A DNA stretch of 13,439 nt, from the NCBI GenBank assembly GCA_021791615.1, contig JAJYWG010000143.1, positions 1-13,439 of the forward strand. Reading direction: 5' to 3'. The notes under the pieces are model-generated. The model had not been told where the DNA came from and did no database searches. It saw nothing but the letters and a program-made list of their open reading frames with translations. Shown piece by piece: positions 5,730-13,439 of this stretch. Source of the DNA: Actinomycetes bacterium. GTDB lineage: Bacteria; Actinomycetota; Acidimicrobiia; Acidimicrobiales; RAAP-2. Position 1 is the stretch's first letter. The number at the start of each line of letters is the position of its first letter. The position numbers were made by a program, and so were the translations under genes.

Positions 5730-7372
5730 CCGAGCCCTCCCGCGCCAGCCGGGTCGAGCGAACCGGTCGGCGGATTCTCGGCCACCAGGAGGTGGAGCCG
5801 ACCGTGGCCGTCCCGCCTGGCGACCGAGGCGTCGGCCGGGTCCTCGTGGCGGAGGTGGAAGCCGGGGACGGCCTCTGTGGCCGGACCTCCTCCGACCATG
5901 CCCGGGCCGCCCACGGAGTGGAGAGAGCATCTCGACAGGTCGTGCTGGGCGAGGAGGCGACCGGCGTTCTCGGCGTGCGCGGGGGGCACGACGTAGCGGT
6001 CCTCGTAGCGGGCGATGGCCAGCAAGCGGAACAAGTCCTCCGCGTCGTTCTCGCTGAGCCCGACCTCCGCCGGATCGACCGCGGGGCGGGCTCCGAGCTG
6101 GTGGGCCCGCATGAGCGCGCGCACCATGGCAAGGCGACGCAGCGCCATGCGCACCGGGGCCACCTCGCCGGCGGTGAAGAGGTTGGCCAGGTACTCGACC
6201 GGTATCCGCAGCGCGTCGATGGCAGCGAAGACGTTCTCGGCGTCCGCGTCGTCATAGCCGGCCGCGGCGGTGACATCGGCGACCGGGGAGAGCGGCGGGA
6301 TGTACCAGACCATCGGCATGGTGCGATACTCGGGATGCAGCGGCAGGGCGACTCTGTGGCGGGCGATCAGCGAGTAGGTCGGCGAACGGCTTGCCGCGGC
6401 CAGCCAGTCATGAGGGATCCCTTGACGCTCGGCCTCGGCGGCGATCGACGGGTCGTCGGGGTCCAGGAAGACCTCGAGCTGTGCCTCGTAGAGCTCGGCC
6501 GGATCCTTGGTCGCCGCGGCGGCGAGCACCTTGTCGGCGTCGTAGAGCACGAGCCCGAGGTAGCGGAGCCTCCCGACGCAGGTCTCCGAGCAGATCGTGG
6601 GAAGCCCTGCCTCGATGCGAGGGAAGCAGAAGGTGCACTTCTCGGCCTTGCCAGTGCGGTGGTTGAAGTAGACCTTCTTGTAGGGGCAGCCCGATACGCA
6701 GAACCGCCAGCCCCGGCAGCGGTCCTGGTCGACCAGCACGATGCCGTCCTCCTCCCTCTTGTACATCGCCCCCGACGGGCAGGAAGCCACGCACGAGGGG
6801 TTGAGGCAGTGCTCGCAGATGCGTGGCAGGTAGAACATGAAGACGGACTCGAAGTCGAGCCGCACCTTGTGGGCCGCGCCCTCCGGCAGGGCCATGATGT
6901 TGGGATCGCCCAGCGCCCGGGCGGGCGCCCCGGCGAGGTCGTCCTCCCAGTTCGCCCCCCAGGTGGGGTTCATCTCCCTGCCCGTCAGTGCCGAGCGGGT
7001 GGAGACGGACGGGGCTTTGGTGCCGGCCGGGGCGGTGATCAGGTGGGCGTAGTCGTAGCTGTAGGGCTCGTGGTAGTCCTCGATACTGGGCAGGTCCGGG
7101 TTGTAGAAGATGGACACCAGCTTCTTCAGCCGGCTCCCGGCCTTCAGTTTCAGGCGGCCCTTCTTGTCGAGCGTCCAGCCGCCCTTCCACTGCTCCTGGT
7201 CTTCGTAGCGGGCCGGGTAGCCGAGGCCGGGCTTGGTCTCGACGTTGTTGAAGTAGACGTACTCGGTGCCCGGACGGTTAGTCCAGGTCTGCTTGCAGGT
7301 TACTGAGCAGGTGTGGCAGCCGATGCACTTGTCGAGGTTCATCACCATGCACACCTGGGCCATGATCCTCAT
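5726..7372 (-). CDS. narH: Respiratory nitrate reductase beta subunit (iron-sulfur)
   Basis: The cytoplasmic electron-transfer subunit carrying three 4Fe-4S clusters and one 3Fe-4S cluster between NarI and NarG. The protein has 548 residues, slightly longer than E. coli NarH. The first motif is KCIGCHTCSVTCK (C16, C19, C22, C26). The second group is CEHCLNPSCVASCP. The third is CRGWRFCVSGCP, with tryptophan in place of a cysteine, which marks the 3Fe-4S site in all NarH proteins. The last is KCTFCFPR followed by CSETC. The N-terminus MRIMAQVCMVMNLDKC aligns without gaps to the E. coli start, which supports the ATG at 7372. GGAGAG at 7380-7385 lies 7 bases upstream. Its stop overlaps the narJ GTG, and its ATG overlaps the stop of a 27-codon micro-ORF that links it to narG. 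Confidence 0.96.
   Translation of the reverse strand: MRIMAQVCMVMNLDKCIGCHTCSVTCKQTWTNRPGTEYVYFNNVETKPGLGYPARYEDQEQWKGGWTLDKKGRLKLKAGSRLKKLVSIFYNPDLPSIEDYHEPYSYDYAHLITAPAGTKAPSVSTRSALTGREMNPTWGANWEDDLAGAPARALGDPNIMALPEGAAHKVRLDFESVFMFYLPRICEHCLNPSCVASCPSGAMYKREEDGIVLVDQDRCRGWRFCVSGCPYKKVYFNHRTGKAEKCTFCFPRIEAGLPTICSETCVGRLRYLGLVLYDADKVLAAAATKDPAELYEAQLEVFLDPDDPSIAAEAERQGIPHDWLAAASRSPTYSLIARHRVALPLHPEYRTMPMVWYIPPLSPVADVTAAAGYDDADAENVFAAIDALRIPVEYLANLFTAGEVAPVRMALRRLAMVRALMRAHQLGARPAVDPAEVGLSENDAEDLFRLLAIARYEDRYVVPPAHAENAGRLLAQHDLSRCSLHSVGGPGMVGGGPATEAVPGFHLRHEDPADASVARRDGHGRLHLLVAENPPTGSLDPAGAGGLG
5735..5741 (-). promoter_or_regulatory. Ribosome binding site fixing the narJ start
   Basis: GGGAGGG on the minus strand, five bases before the GTG at 5729 and inside the narH coding region. 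It favours this GTG over any upstream start in the long open frame. Confidence 0.6.
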
Positions 7373-7452
7373 CGGCTAGCTCTCCATGCGCGCGCCTGAC
7401 GCTGCGGGAGCGGCGAGGGGCGCGCTCGACGGTAGGGCTGCGCCCGGTCCAT
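7369..7452 (-). CDS. 27-codon micro-ORF linking narG and narH
   Basis: The spacer between narG and narH is filled exactly by a short open frame. Its ATG overlaps the narG stop as TGATG (7450-7454), and its TGA overlaps the narH start as ATGA (7369-7372). The 27-residue product starts MDRAQPYRRARPS, is rich in arginine (8 of 27) and resembles nothing I know. The likeliest role, if any, is translational coupling, carrying ribosomes from narG to narH. A chance frame is possible because stop codons are rare at this GC content. The narH ribosome binding site (7380-7385) lies within it. Confidence 0.35.
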   Translation of the reverse strand: MDRAQPYRRARPSPLPQRQARAWRASR

Positions 7453-10400
7453 CAGAACTCCACCTCCTGGGAACGCCGGCGGATGACCGCCAGCTCGTCG
7501 CGCTGGGAGCCGGTCGGTCCGTAGTAGTTGAACCCGGCCGACAGCTGGGCGTATCCGCCGATCATGTGCGTGGGCTTCATGACCACCCGGGTGAGGGAGT
7601 TGTCGGTCCCACCGTGCAAACCCGAGGTCTCCGACACCGGCATCTGCAGGTGCCGGTCGATGGCGTGGTACATGAGGACCGTCCCGGGGGGCACCCGGTG
7701 GGTGACGGCAGCTCGGGCGACCGTGACCCCGTTGCGGTTGTAGGCCTCGATCCAGTCGTTGTCGGCAACGCCGATCCGGGCCGCGTCGAGGTCGTTCACC
7801 CAGATCACCGGCCCCCCTCGGAACAGGTTGAGCATGTGCAGGTTGTCCTGGTACTCCGAGTGGATCGACCACTTCGAATGCGGCGTGAGGTAGCGGGCGA
7901 CGAGCTGGGGACGGTCCCTGTCGCCTCGGCGCTGGTCGCCGAAGGTCTCGGCGATCCCGAGGGGGGGCCGGTAGGTGGGGAGCCACTCGCCGAGCTCGGC
8001 CATCCAGTCGTGGTCCAAGAAGAAGTGCTGCCGGCCGGTCAAGGTGTGCCAGGGCTTCAGCCGGTCGACGTTGACGGTGAAAGGGGCGTAGCGCCGCCGC
8101 TCTGACTCCGCCCCGGACCACTCCGGCGAGCAGATCACCGCACGGGGCTGGGTGACGGTGTCGGCGAAGGTGATCCGGTCCCCGGCCCGCTCGTGGGCCA
8201 GATCGGCGAGCGCGACGCCGGTGCGCTCCTCGAGCGCTTCGAAGCCGGCCACCGCCAGGCGGCCGTTGGTCGTGCCGGAAAGGGCCAGGATCGCCTCGCA
8301 GAACAGGTCGTCGCGATCGATGCGGGGCCGGCCGTCGGCGACCCCACCGCGGACGGTGCCGTTCCTCGAGGCAAGCCAGGGCACCTCCGTGCCGACCGGG
8401 AGAGTGACCCCCTTCGTGGTAGCGCCGGCCACGTCGATGAGGGGGCCGAGGGCCCGCCAGCGCTCCGCCAGGTGTGGGTAGTCCCGCTCCAGCACCACGA
8501 GGCGGGGCATAGTCACCCCCGGTAGCGGATCGCACTCGCCGGCTGCCCAGTCGAGTGCCCGTCCGCCCGGCTGGGCGCACTCGTCGGGCGTGTCGTGGCC
8601 GAGCGGCACCGCCAGCAGATCGCGGCGCACCCCGAGGCGTCCCTCAGCGAGGCGGGAGAACTCGGTGGCGAGGTCGGAGAAGATGTCGAAGTCGCTCCGT
8701 GCCTCCCAGGGAGGGGCGATCGCTGGGTTGAAGGAGTGGACGAAGGGGTGCATGTCCGTCGAGGACAGGTCGTGCTTCTCGTACCAAGTGGCGGTCGGTA
8801 GCACGACATCGGCGTAGATGCTCGTCGAGACCATCCGGAAGTCGATGTTGACCAGCAGGTCGAGCTTGCCCTCCGGCGCGTCCTCCCGCCAGAGAACGTC
8901 GTCCGGTCGAGCATCCGGCGGGCACTCGGTGGCCGCCACGGCGTTGTCGGCGCCGAGCAGGTGCTTCAAGAAGTACTCGTGCCCCTTGCCCGATGAGCCG
9001 AGCAGGTTCGAACGCCACACCGTGAGCACCCGCGGGAAGTTGGCCGGGTCATCGGGGTCAGATGCCGCGAAATGCAGCCGCCCCGCTCGGAGCTCGCCCA
9101 CCACGTAGTCCTCCACGCTCATGCCTGCCGCCTCGGCCTCGTCTGCAAGGTCGAGCGGGTTGCGGTCGAACGCGGGGTGTGAGGCGATCCAGCCCTGGCG
9201 GACCGCGTACGCGTAGAGGTCCGCCATCGACTTGCCCGAGAAGCGCCCGGCGCCGAGCGGGGAGGCCAGCGCGTCGGCACGGGCACCCTCGTAGCGCCAC
9301 TGGTCGGTCGCAAGGTACCAGTACGGCGTCGAGGGCATGTGCCGGGTGGGACGCGCCCAGTCGTAGGCGAAGGCCAAGGTGAACCAGCCGGTGAGCGGAC
9401 GGACCTTCTCCTGGCCGACGTAGTGCGCCCAGCCACCGCCGTTCACCCCTTCGCAACCCCCCAGCATGAGCAAGGAGAGGAACGTCCGGTAGACCTGGTC
9501 TGAGTGGAACCAGTGGTTGGTGCCCGCGCCCATGGCGATCATGGACCGGCCCCCCGAGACCTCGGCGTTGCGGGCGAACTCACGCGCCACCCGGGCGCAT
9601 GCCGATGCAGGCACCGAGGTGATCTTCTCCTGCCACGCCGGCGTGTAGGGAGCCTCGTCGTCGTCGTAGCCGGAGGGCCAGTTGCCGGGAAGGCCCGGGC
9701 GTCCGACGCCGTAGTGGGCCATCACGAGGTCGAACACCGTCGTCACGAGCCGGCCCGCGACCCGGACCGCTGGCACCCCACGGCGGAGCACGCCGCCCCC
9801 CTGGTCACCGACGTCGAAGCGGGGCAGGTCGATCGGCACCGCCTCGGCGCCCGGACGGCCGTAGCAGCTCAGTGCCGGACGCACCTCTCCGAGGTCGAGG
9901 TTCCAGCGCCCCTTCCCCTCCTCGCCCCAGCGAAAGCCGATCGACCCGTTGGGCACCACGGGTTCGCCGCTCGCCTGGTCGAGCACGACGGTCTTCCACT
10001 CCGCCTCCGCTCCGCCGCCCGCCTCGTCGTCATGTCCGAGCGCTGACTCGGTCAGGAAGTGGCCTGGCACATATGCGTCGTCCCGGTCGCGCAAGGTGAC
10101 GAGGAAGGGCAGGTCGGTGTATGTGCGGGCATAGTCTTCGAAGCGCGGGACCTGACGGTCCCGGTAGAACTCGGCGAGCATGACATGTCCCATCGCCATG
10201 GCGAGCGCCGCGTCGGTGCCGGGGTTGGCGGCCAGCCAGTCGTCCGCGAACTTGGTGTGGTCGGAGTAGTCGGGGGAGACTACGACCACCTTCTGACCCC
10301 GATAGCGGGCCTCGGTCATGAAGTGGGCGTCCGGGGTTCGGGTGATCGGCAGGTTCGTGCCCCAGACGATGAGATAGGAGGCGTTCCACCAGTCGGCCGA

Positions 10401-11171
10401 CTCGGGCACGTCGGTCTGGTCGCCGAACACCTGGGGAGAAGCGGGGGGAAGGTCTGCGTACCAGTCGTAGAAGGAGAGGATCGTCCCGCCCAAGAGCGAG
10501 TAGAAGCGCGTGCCGGCGGCGTACGAGGTCATCGACATGGCCGGGATGACCGTGAACCCGGCGGTGCGGTCCGGTCCGTAGGCGGCAACGGTGTGCACGT
10601 GGGCGGCGGCCACCAGCTCGAGGACCTCGGCCCACGACGCCCGCACGAAGCCGCCCCGGCCCCGCGCCGACTTGTACCTGGCGGCCGTCTCGGGGTCGCC
10701 GGTCACCTCGGCCCATGCGGCGACGGGGTCCCCGCCGTTGGCGGCCTTGGCCGCCCGGAACGCCTCGAGGAGCTTGCCTCTGACATACGGGAAGCGCACC
10801 CGAGCCGGGGAGTAGGTGTACCAGGAGAACGAGGCGCCTCTCGGACAGCCACGCGGCTCGTACTCGGGCGAGTCCGGACCGACCGAGGGGTAGTCGACGG
10901 CCTGGGTCTCCCAGGTGATGATCCCGTCTTTCACGTAGACCTGCCACGAGCACGACCCCGTGCAGTTCACCCCGTGGGTGGAGCGCACGACCTTGTCGTG
11001 GCGCCAGCGCTCCCGGTAGAACTCCTCGGCCTGGCGGCCCCCGCGGCGGTGGATCTCCCGGGCGTCGGGCGAAGGCTCCCCCGGCTGGAGGTAGCGTGCC
11101 GCGCACACCAGGCCCGTCTCGGCGAGGAGCCCGTCGCGGACTGCCGTCGTCCTCTCGACGTCACGTGCCAT
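7452..11171 (-). CDS. narG: Respiratory nitrate reductase alpha subunit (molybdopterin)
   Basis: The catalytic subunit, reducing nitrate to nitrite at a bis-molybdopterin-guanine-dinucleotide centre in the cytoplasm. The protein has 1239 residues, the normal NarG length. The FS0 cluster motif is THGVNCTGSC with H66, C70, C74 and then C109 after 34 residues, where His replaces the first Cys as in all NarG. The molybdenum-ligand region YDWYADLPPASPQ places D240 at the position of E. coli Asp222, followed by QTDVPESADWW. GGCEGVNGGGWAHYVGQEK and WRSNLLGSSGKGHEYFL are further conserved blocks. No cleavable Tat signal is present, fitting an inward-facing NarGHI rather than a periplasmic-type enzyme. 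The ATG at 11171 has GGAGAG close upstream. The frame stays open to 11288, but the extra residues do not resemble NarG. No narK precedes it. Confidence 0.97.
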   Translation of the reverse strand: MARDVERTTAVRDGLLAETGLVCAARYLQPGEPSPDAREIHRRGGRQAEEFYRERWRHDKVVRSTHGVNCTGSCSWQVYVKDGIITWETQAVDYPSVGPDSPEYEPRGCPRGASFSWYTYSPARVRFPYVRGKLLEAFRAAKAANGGDPVAAWAEVTGDPETAARYKSARGRGGFVRASWAEVLELVAAAHVHTVAAYGPDRTAGFTVIPAMSMTSYAAGTRFYSLLGGTILSFYDWYADLPPASPQVFGDQTDVPESADWWNASYLIVWGTNLPITRTPDAHFMTEARYRGQKVVVVSPDYSDHTKFADDWLAANPGTDAALAMAMGHVMLAEFYRDRQVPRFEDYARTYTDLPFLVTLRDRDDAYVPGHFLTESALGHDDEAGGGAEAEWKTVVLDQASGEPVVPNGSIGFRWGEEGKGRWNLDLGEVRPALSCYGRPGAEAVPIDLPRFDVGDQGGGVLRRGVPAVRVAGRLVTTVFDLVMAHYGVGRPGLPGNWPSGYDDDEAPYTPAWQEKITSVPASACARVAREFARNAEVSGGRSMIAMGAGTNHWFHSDQVYRTFLSLLMLGGCEGVNGGGWAHYVGQEKVRPLTGWFTLAFAYDWARPTRHMPSTPYWYLATDQWRYEGARADALASPLGAGRFSGKSMADLYAYAVRQGWIASHPAFDRNPLDLADEAEAAGMSVEDYVVGELRAGRLHFAASDPDDPANFPRVLTVWRSNLLGSSGKGHEYFLKHLLGADNAVAATECPPDARPDDVLWREDAPEGKLDLLVNIDFRMVSTSIYADVVLPTATWYEKHDLSSTDMHPFVHSFNPAIAPPWEARSDFDIFSDLATEFSRLAEGRLGVRRDLLAVPLGHDTPDECAQPGGRALDWAAGECDPLPGVTMPRLVVLERDYPHLAERWRALGPLIDVAGATTKGVTLPVGTEVPWLASRNGTVRGGVADGRPRIDRDDLFCEAILALSGTTNGRLAVAGFEALEERTGVALADLAHERAGDRITFADTVTQPRAVICSPEWSGAESERRRYAPFTVNVDRLKPWHTLTGRQHFFLDHDWMAELGEWLPTYRPPLGIAETFGDQRRGDRDRPQLVARYLTPHSKWSIHSEYQDNLHMLNLFRGGPVIWVNDLDAARIGVADNDWIEAYNRNGVTVARAAVTHRVPPGTVLMYHAIDRHLQMPVSETSGLHGGTDNSLTRVVMKPTHMIGGYAQLSAGFNYYGPTGSQRDELAVIRRRSQEVEF

Positions 11172-11435
11172 CGCTCTCCGTTCAGCCGGGCGGCATCGCC
11201 GACGGTTGGCCGACCGCCACCTTACCCAGCGTCTAGCGTCAGGTGGAAATTCATGGGTAGCGCTTTGGCGCAGCAGCCAGGCCGGCACAAGCGCCGGCCC
11301 TCACGATCGTCCGTCACCCCCAGGCAGGCCGCGGCGCCGACGCCCCGGAGCCTCTCGCATCTGGGCCGACGGCGGCAGCACCATGGCCGCGGCGACGCAG
11401 GGTGAGCCAGGGGCGAGACGCTTCGCATGTGCTGG
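11172..11435. other. Spacer upstream of narG, presumed nar promoter region
   Basis: A 264-base gene-free stretch between the broken flavoprotein gene and narG. It holds one stem-loop (11280-11299). It also has an AT-richer patch near 11245-11265 that, on the minus strand, contains TACCCAT (11253-11259), which fits the NarL heptamer consensus TACYYMT. One such heptamer is weak evidence, and no FNR-type TTGAT-N4-ATCAA site is present. I could not place a convincing -35/-10 pair. Confidence 0.4.
11280..11299 (-). terminator. Stem-loop between flavoprotein gene and narG
   Basis: GGCCGGC (11280-11286) and GCCGGCC (11293-11299) make a perfect 7-base stem around a 6-base loop. It lies 136 bases past the flavoprotein stop and about 110 bases before narG. 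It could end the upstream transcript or fold in the narG leader. No U-run follows. Confidence 0.35.
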
Positions 11436-12559
11436 TCACTGGCCTTCGACGCGCAGTGCGTGCCATCGCCGGTGGGCATCTTCGAAGTCCTTTGCCAGTG
11501 CCGGTGTGGCGGGAGCGATGGCGACAGCGGGCTGCCCCCCGGGTGGTGGCCCATCCGGGTAGGTGATCCGGATACGCCCGTAGGCGCCGTCGCCGTGGTC
11601 GACGAAGCAGTCCGGTGCAGGCGCCTCGGGGTCCCGGGCGTGCTCGAAGCCGAGCTCGGACAACACTGCCGTCGCTGCGAGCGTTCCCGACCACGCGGGG
11701 GATCCGCGGCTCTCGGGTAGGGGCTGGCGGCAGCGTCGCCGACGACGAAGACCCCGGTCATCTCGGTGCCGAAGCGGGCGTCGACGGTGACGAGCGGGCT
11801 GGTCGCGTCTACCAGGTCGGCGAGCAGGGGGCTCGTGCGATGCCGGGGGATCACGATCGTGAGGTCCGCCCCGTCCCCGTCGCTTGCGCGCGCGGTGATC
11901 GCCCCTCGGGCCAGGGCCTCGGGGTCGATCGTCGCCCCGAGGCTGACCTCGACGCCCGCGTCTTGGCAGCCGGCCAGCAGCGCGTCGCCGAGCACGCGCC
12001 CGAGCGCGGCGAGCGGGTGCTCCTCAGGCGTGACCAGGCGGACCTGGAGCTGCTGGCCGAGCCGGCGAGCGCGCCGGGCGAGCCGCATGGCCAGGCCATA
12101 GGGCGCAGGCGGGCAGCGATAGGGGAGGGACGAGATCACGACGTCGACGAGGCCCCGCTCGACGGCGCGCATCCGCGGCGCGGCTGCCTCGGCCCCCGTC
12201 GGGTCCCAGAAGCCGACGATCTCCCCGCTCGTGGCGCCCCCGACCGGATCGAGGGCGAGCCCGGGCGCGGCGATGACGGCGTGAGCCCGGATCCAGGAGC
12301 CACCAATCCTGAGCGCACCGGGCTCGATCGCCTCGACTCGGGCCGGAATGATCTCGACCCCGGCGAGCTCGACCCGAGTCCTGTACTGGGCGGCTCGGGC
12401 GTCACCGGCGGCTACGGCGAGCGTGCCGGGAAGGTACTCCGACCGCCCTTCCGGAGCGACGAGGACGACGCGGACACCGGCTTGGTCTCGGAGTTGGCGG
12501 GTTGCGGCGATCCCCGCGGGCCCGGTGCCAACCACGGCGACGGTCGGTACGGCCCTCAT
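11436..12559 (-). pseudogene. SQR/flavocytochrome-c-like FAD oxidoreductase with frameshift
   Basis: Family role: oxidises sulfide or a similar thiol at a flavin and passes electrons to quinone or cytochrome. The N-terminal frame from ATG 12559 shows the FAD Rossmann motif VAVVGTGPAGIAATRQL at residues 7-23, the characteristic RCPPAPYG motif with redox Cys C149, and the second FAD motif FVVGDAAA at 271-278. The frame is then lost in a run of five C (11697-11701). A sixth C would restore a family-like sequence, AWSGTLAATAVLSELGFEHA, running to a TGA at 11436 and giving about 374 residues with a candidate second redox Cys near position 318 (PAPDCFVDHGDG). Without repair the original frame continues as unrelated sequence to 11222. 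This may be a true mutation or a sequencing error. The ribosome binding site is weak. Which acceptor or substrate it uses cannot be told from sequence. Confidence 0.78.
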
Positions 12560-12637
12560 CGGCCCATGCCGCTCGCCGCGATGCCGTCGACGGCAGATCG
12601 CCGGGCTGGCGCGTTCCCACCTGCGATGCACCGATCG

Positions 12638-13438
12638 CTACGCATCGGACGCTCCCCCGAGCGCACGGTCAACCAGCGAGACGACTCCGGCCAGCCCGGC
12701 GACCTGCTCGGAGCTGAGCCGGTAGCGGCGAGCGAGGGCCGTCGGGTCGGAGAAGACGACCGTGCTGCCCGAGGCGCCCGGGGACGCCTGGCGGACGAGC
12801 AGCCGGGTCGGGAGATCGAGGGCGAGGTCGGGGGCGGCAAGCATCGGCGGGGTGCCCGCAGCGGGGTTGCCGACGATCAGCACCTGAGTCTCGGGCATGT
12901 CGAGGCCGACCGACCGTGCACCGGCGGCATGGTCGATGGTGGCAAAGACCCTGGCACCGGCTGCCGCTGCCGCGTCGGCGAGGCGGCGGACCGTCTCATC
13001 GACGCCAAGCGGGCTCGAGCGCTCGACGACGCCCTCGGTGCGAGCGGCGCTCGTCGGGTCAGCTCCAGCGGGCTTGGACCACCACAGCTCGAGCTGGATG
13101 TGATCGGGGTCCCTGAAGACGAGCGCCGAGCCGACCTCGGTGTCTGCCACCGGTGAGTGCTCGACGCCGAGGGCTGCCAAACGCTCCTGCCAGGCGTCGA
13201 GGTCCTGGCGCCGCCCGACTGCGAAGCCGACATGGTCAAGACCGGCGCGCCGCTCGTCGAAGGGCTCCCCGGGGAAGCCCTGGTGCTGGTTGAGCCCGAT
13301 CACCAGACCGGAGGCGTCGCGGCGCAGCGCGATCATGGTGCGTTCGGGGAAGTCCACCCGCCGCAGGCGCCGCAGCCCGAGCACCTTCTCGTACCACGCG
13401 GCGCTCGCCTCGACGTCGGAGACCGACAGGTCGAGGTG
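12638..13438 (-). CDS. VOC-domain/DUF302 fusion protein, N-terminus beyond window edge
   Basis: The 266 visible residues hold two domains. Residues 1-120 are a vicinal-oxygen-chelate (glyoxalase/bleomycin-resistance/dioxygenase) domain. It begins with HLDLSVSDVEASAAWYEKVLGL, continues through LDHVGFAV and ends at RDPDHIQLELWW. H1, H69 and E117 are the expected metal-ligand positions. Residues 136-258 are a DUF302 domain, with VVERSSPLGVDETVRRL, VFATIDHAAGARSVGL, the GNPAAGTPPM turn at 190-199 and LALDLPTRLLV. A short Ala/Pro-rich linker joins them. DUF302 has no settled function. The start codon lies just beyond the right edge. The stop (TAG) is 78 bases before the flavoprotein start on the same strand, so the two may be co-transcribed. 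I am sure of both domains but not of the substrate. Confidence 0.82.
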   Translation of the reverse strand, partial: HLDLSVSDVEASAAWYEKVLGLRRLRRVDFPERTMIALRRDASGLVIGLNQHQGFPGEPFDERRAGLDHVGFAVGRRQDLDAWQERLAALGVEHSPVADTEVGSALVFRDPDHIQLELWWSKPAGADPTSAARTEGVVERSSPLGVDETVRRLADAAAAAGARVFATIDHAAGARSVGLDMPETQVLIVGNPAAGTPPMLAAPDLALDLPTRLLVRQASPGASGSTVVFSDPTALARRYRLSSEQVAGLAGVVSLVDRALGGASDA

Positions 13439-13439
13439 A

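Noticed and set aside
5792..7306. 504-codon plus-strand open frame opposite narH
   Set aside because: It is antisense to narH, whose Fe-S motifs are intact; no family is recognisable in it.
11253..11259. NarL-type heptamer TACCCAT upstream of narG
   Set aside because: One degenerate 7-base match is expected by chance, no paired heptamer is seen, and NarL control in this lineage is not established.
10059..11405. 448-codon plus-strand open frame opposite the start of narG
   Set aside because: It is antisense to conserved NarG sequence, including the FS0 motif, and has no recognisable domain.
11615..13156. 513-codon plus-strand open frame opposite the flavoprotein and VOC-DUF302 genes
   Set aside because: It is rich in Arg, Asp and Gly, with no family match, while both minus-strand genes have clear motifs.

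Overview
The window is GC-rich and densely coded, with almost every gene on the minus strand, many GTG starts and several 4-base start/stop overlaps. Together with a GpgS-type glucosyl-3-phosphoglycerate synthase and a SufR-like winged-helix regulator, this points to a high-GC actinobacterium. An acidimicrobial or similar non-Streptomyces lineage is only a guess. No tRNA, rRNA, CRISPR array or insertion sequence was seen.

Right to left, in the direction of minus-strand transcription, the window opens with a gene cut by the right edge. It encodes a VOC (glyoxalase-fold) domain fused to a DUF302 domain (12638-13438). Next is a sulfide:quinone oxidoreductase/flavocytochrome-c-like flavoprotein (11436-12559) broken by a one-base frameshift in a C run. 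After a 264-base gene-free spacer comes a complete respiratory nitrate reductase operon, narG-narH-narJ-narI (4339-11171). Its cofactor ligands are intact: H/C/C/C for FS0 in NarG, four Fe-S cluster motifs in NarH with the usual Trp in the 3Fe-4S site, and four haem histidines in NarI. A 27-codon micro-ORF sits exactly between narG and narH and overlaps both. A TDT/TehA/SLAC1-family anion channel or carrier (3093-4280) follows narI by 58 bases, where a NarK transporter might be expected.

The left third is a separate group. A plus-strand SufR-like regulator with a C-terminal cysteine cluster (2106-2828) converges on the TDT gene and diverges from a DoxX-family membrane protein (1526-2023), across an AT-richer 82-base promoter region. 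Past a 479-base gene-poor gap lies folE (GTP cyclohydrolase I), whose stop overlaps the start of gpgS (cut by the left edge).

Functionally, the core is membrane-bound, inward-facing nitrate respiration: NarGH reduces nitrate in the cytoplasm, NarI takes electrons from quinol, and NarJ inserts the molybdenum cofactor. The upstream flavoprotein could feed electrons from sulfide into the quinone pool, and the TDT protein could move nitrate, nitrite or sulfite. Both links are inference from gene order. Nothing here is a clearly new system. The points most worth checking are the TDT gene in the nar operon, the VOC-DUF302 fusion, the frameshifted flavoprotein and the narG/narH micro-ORF.
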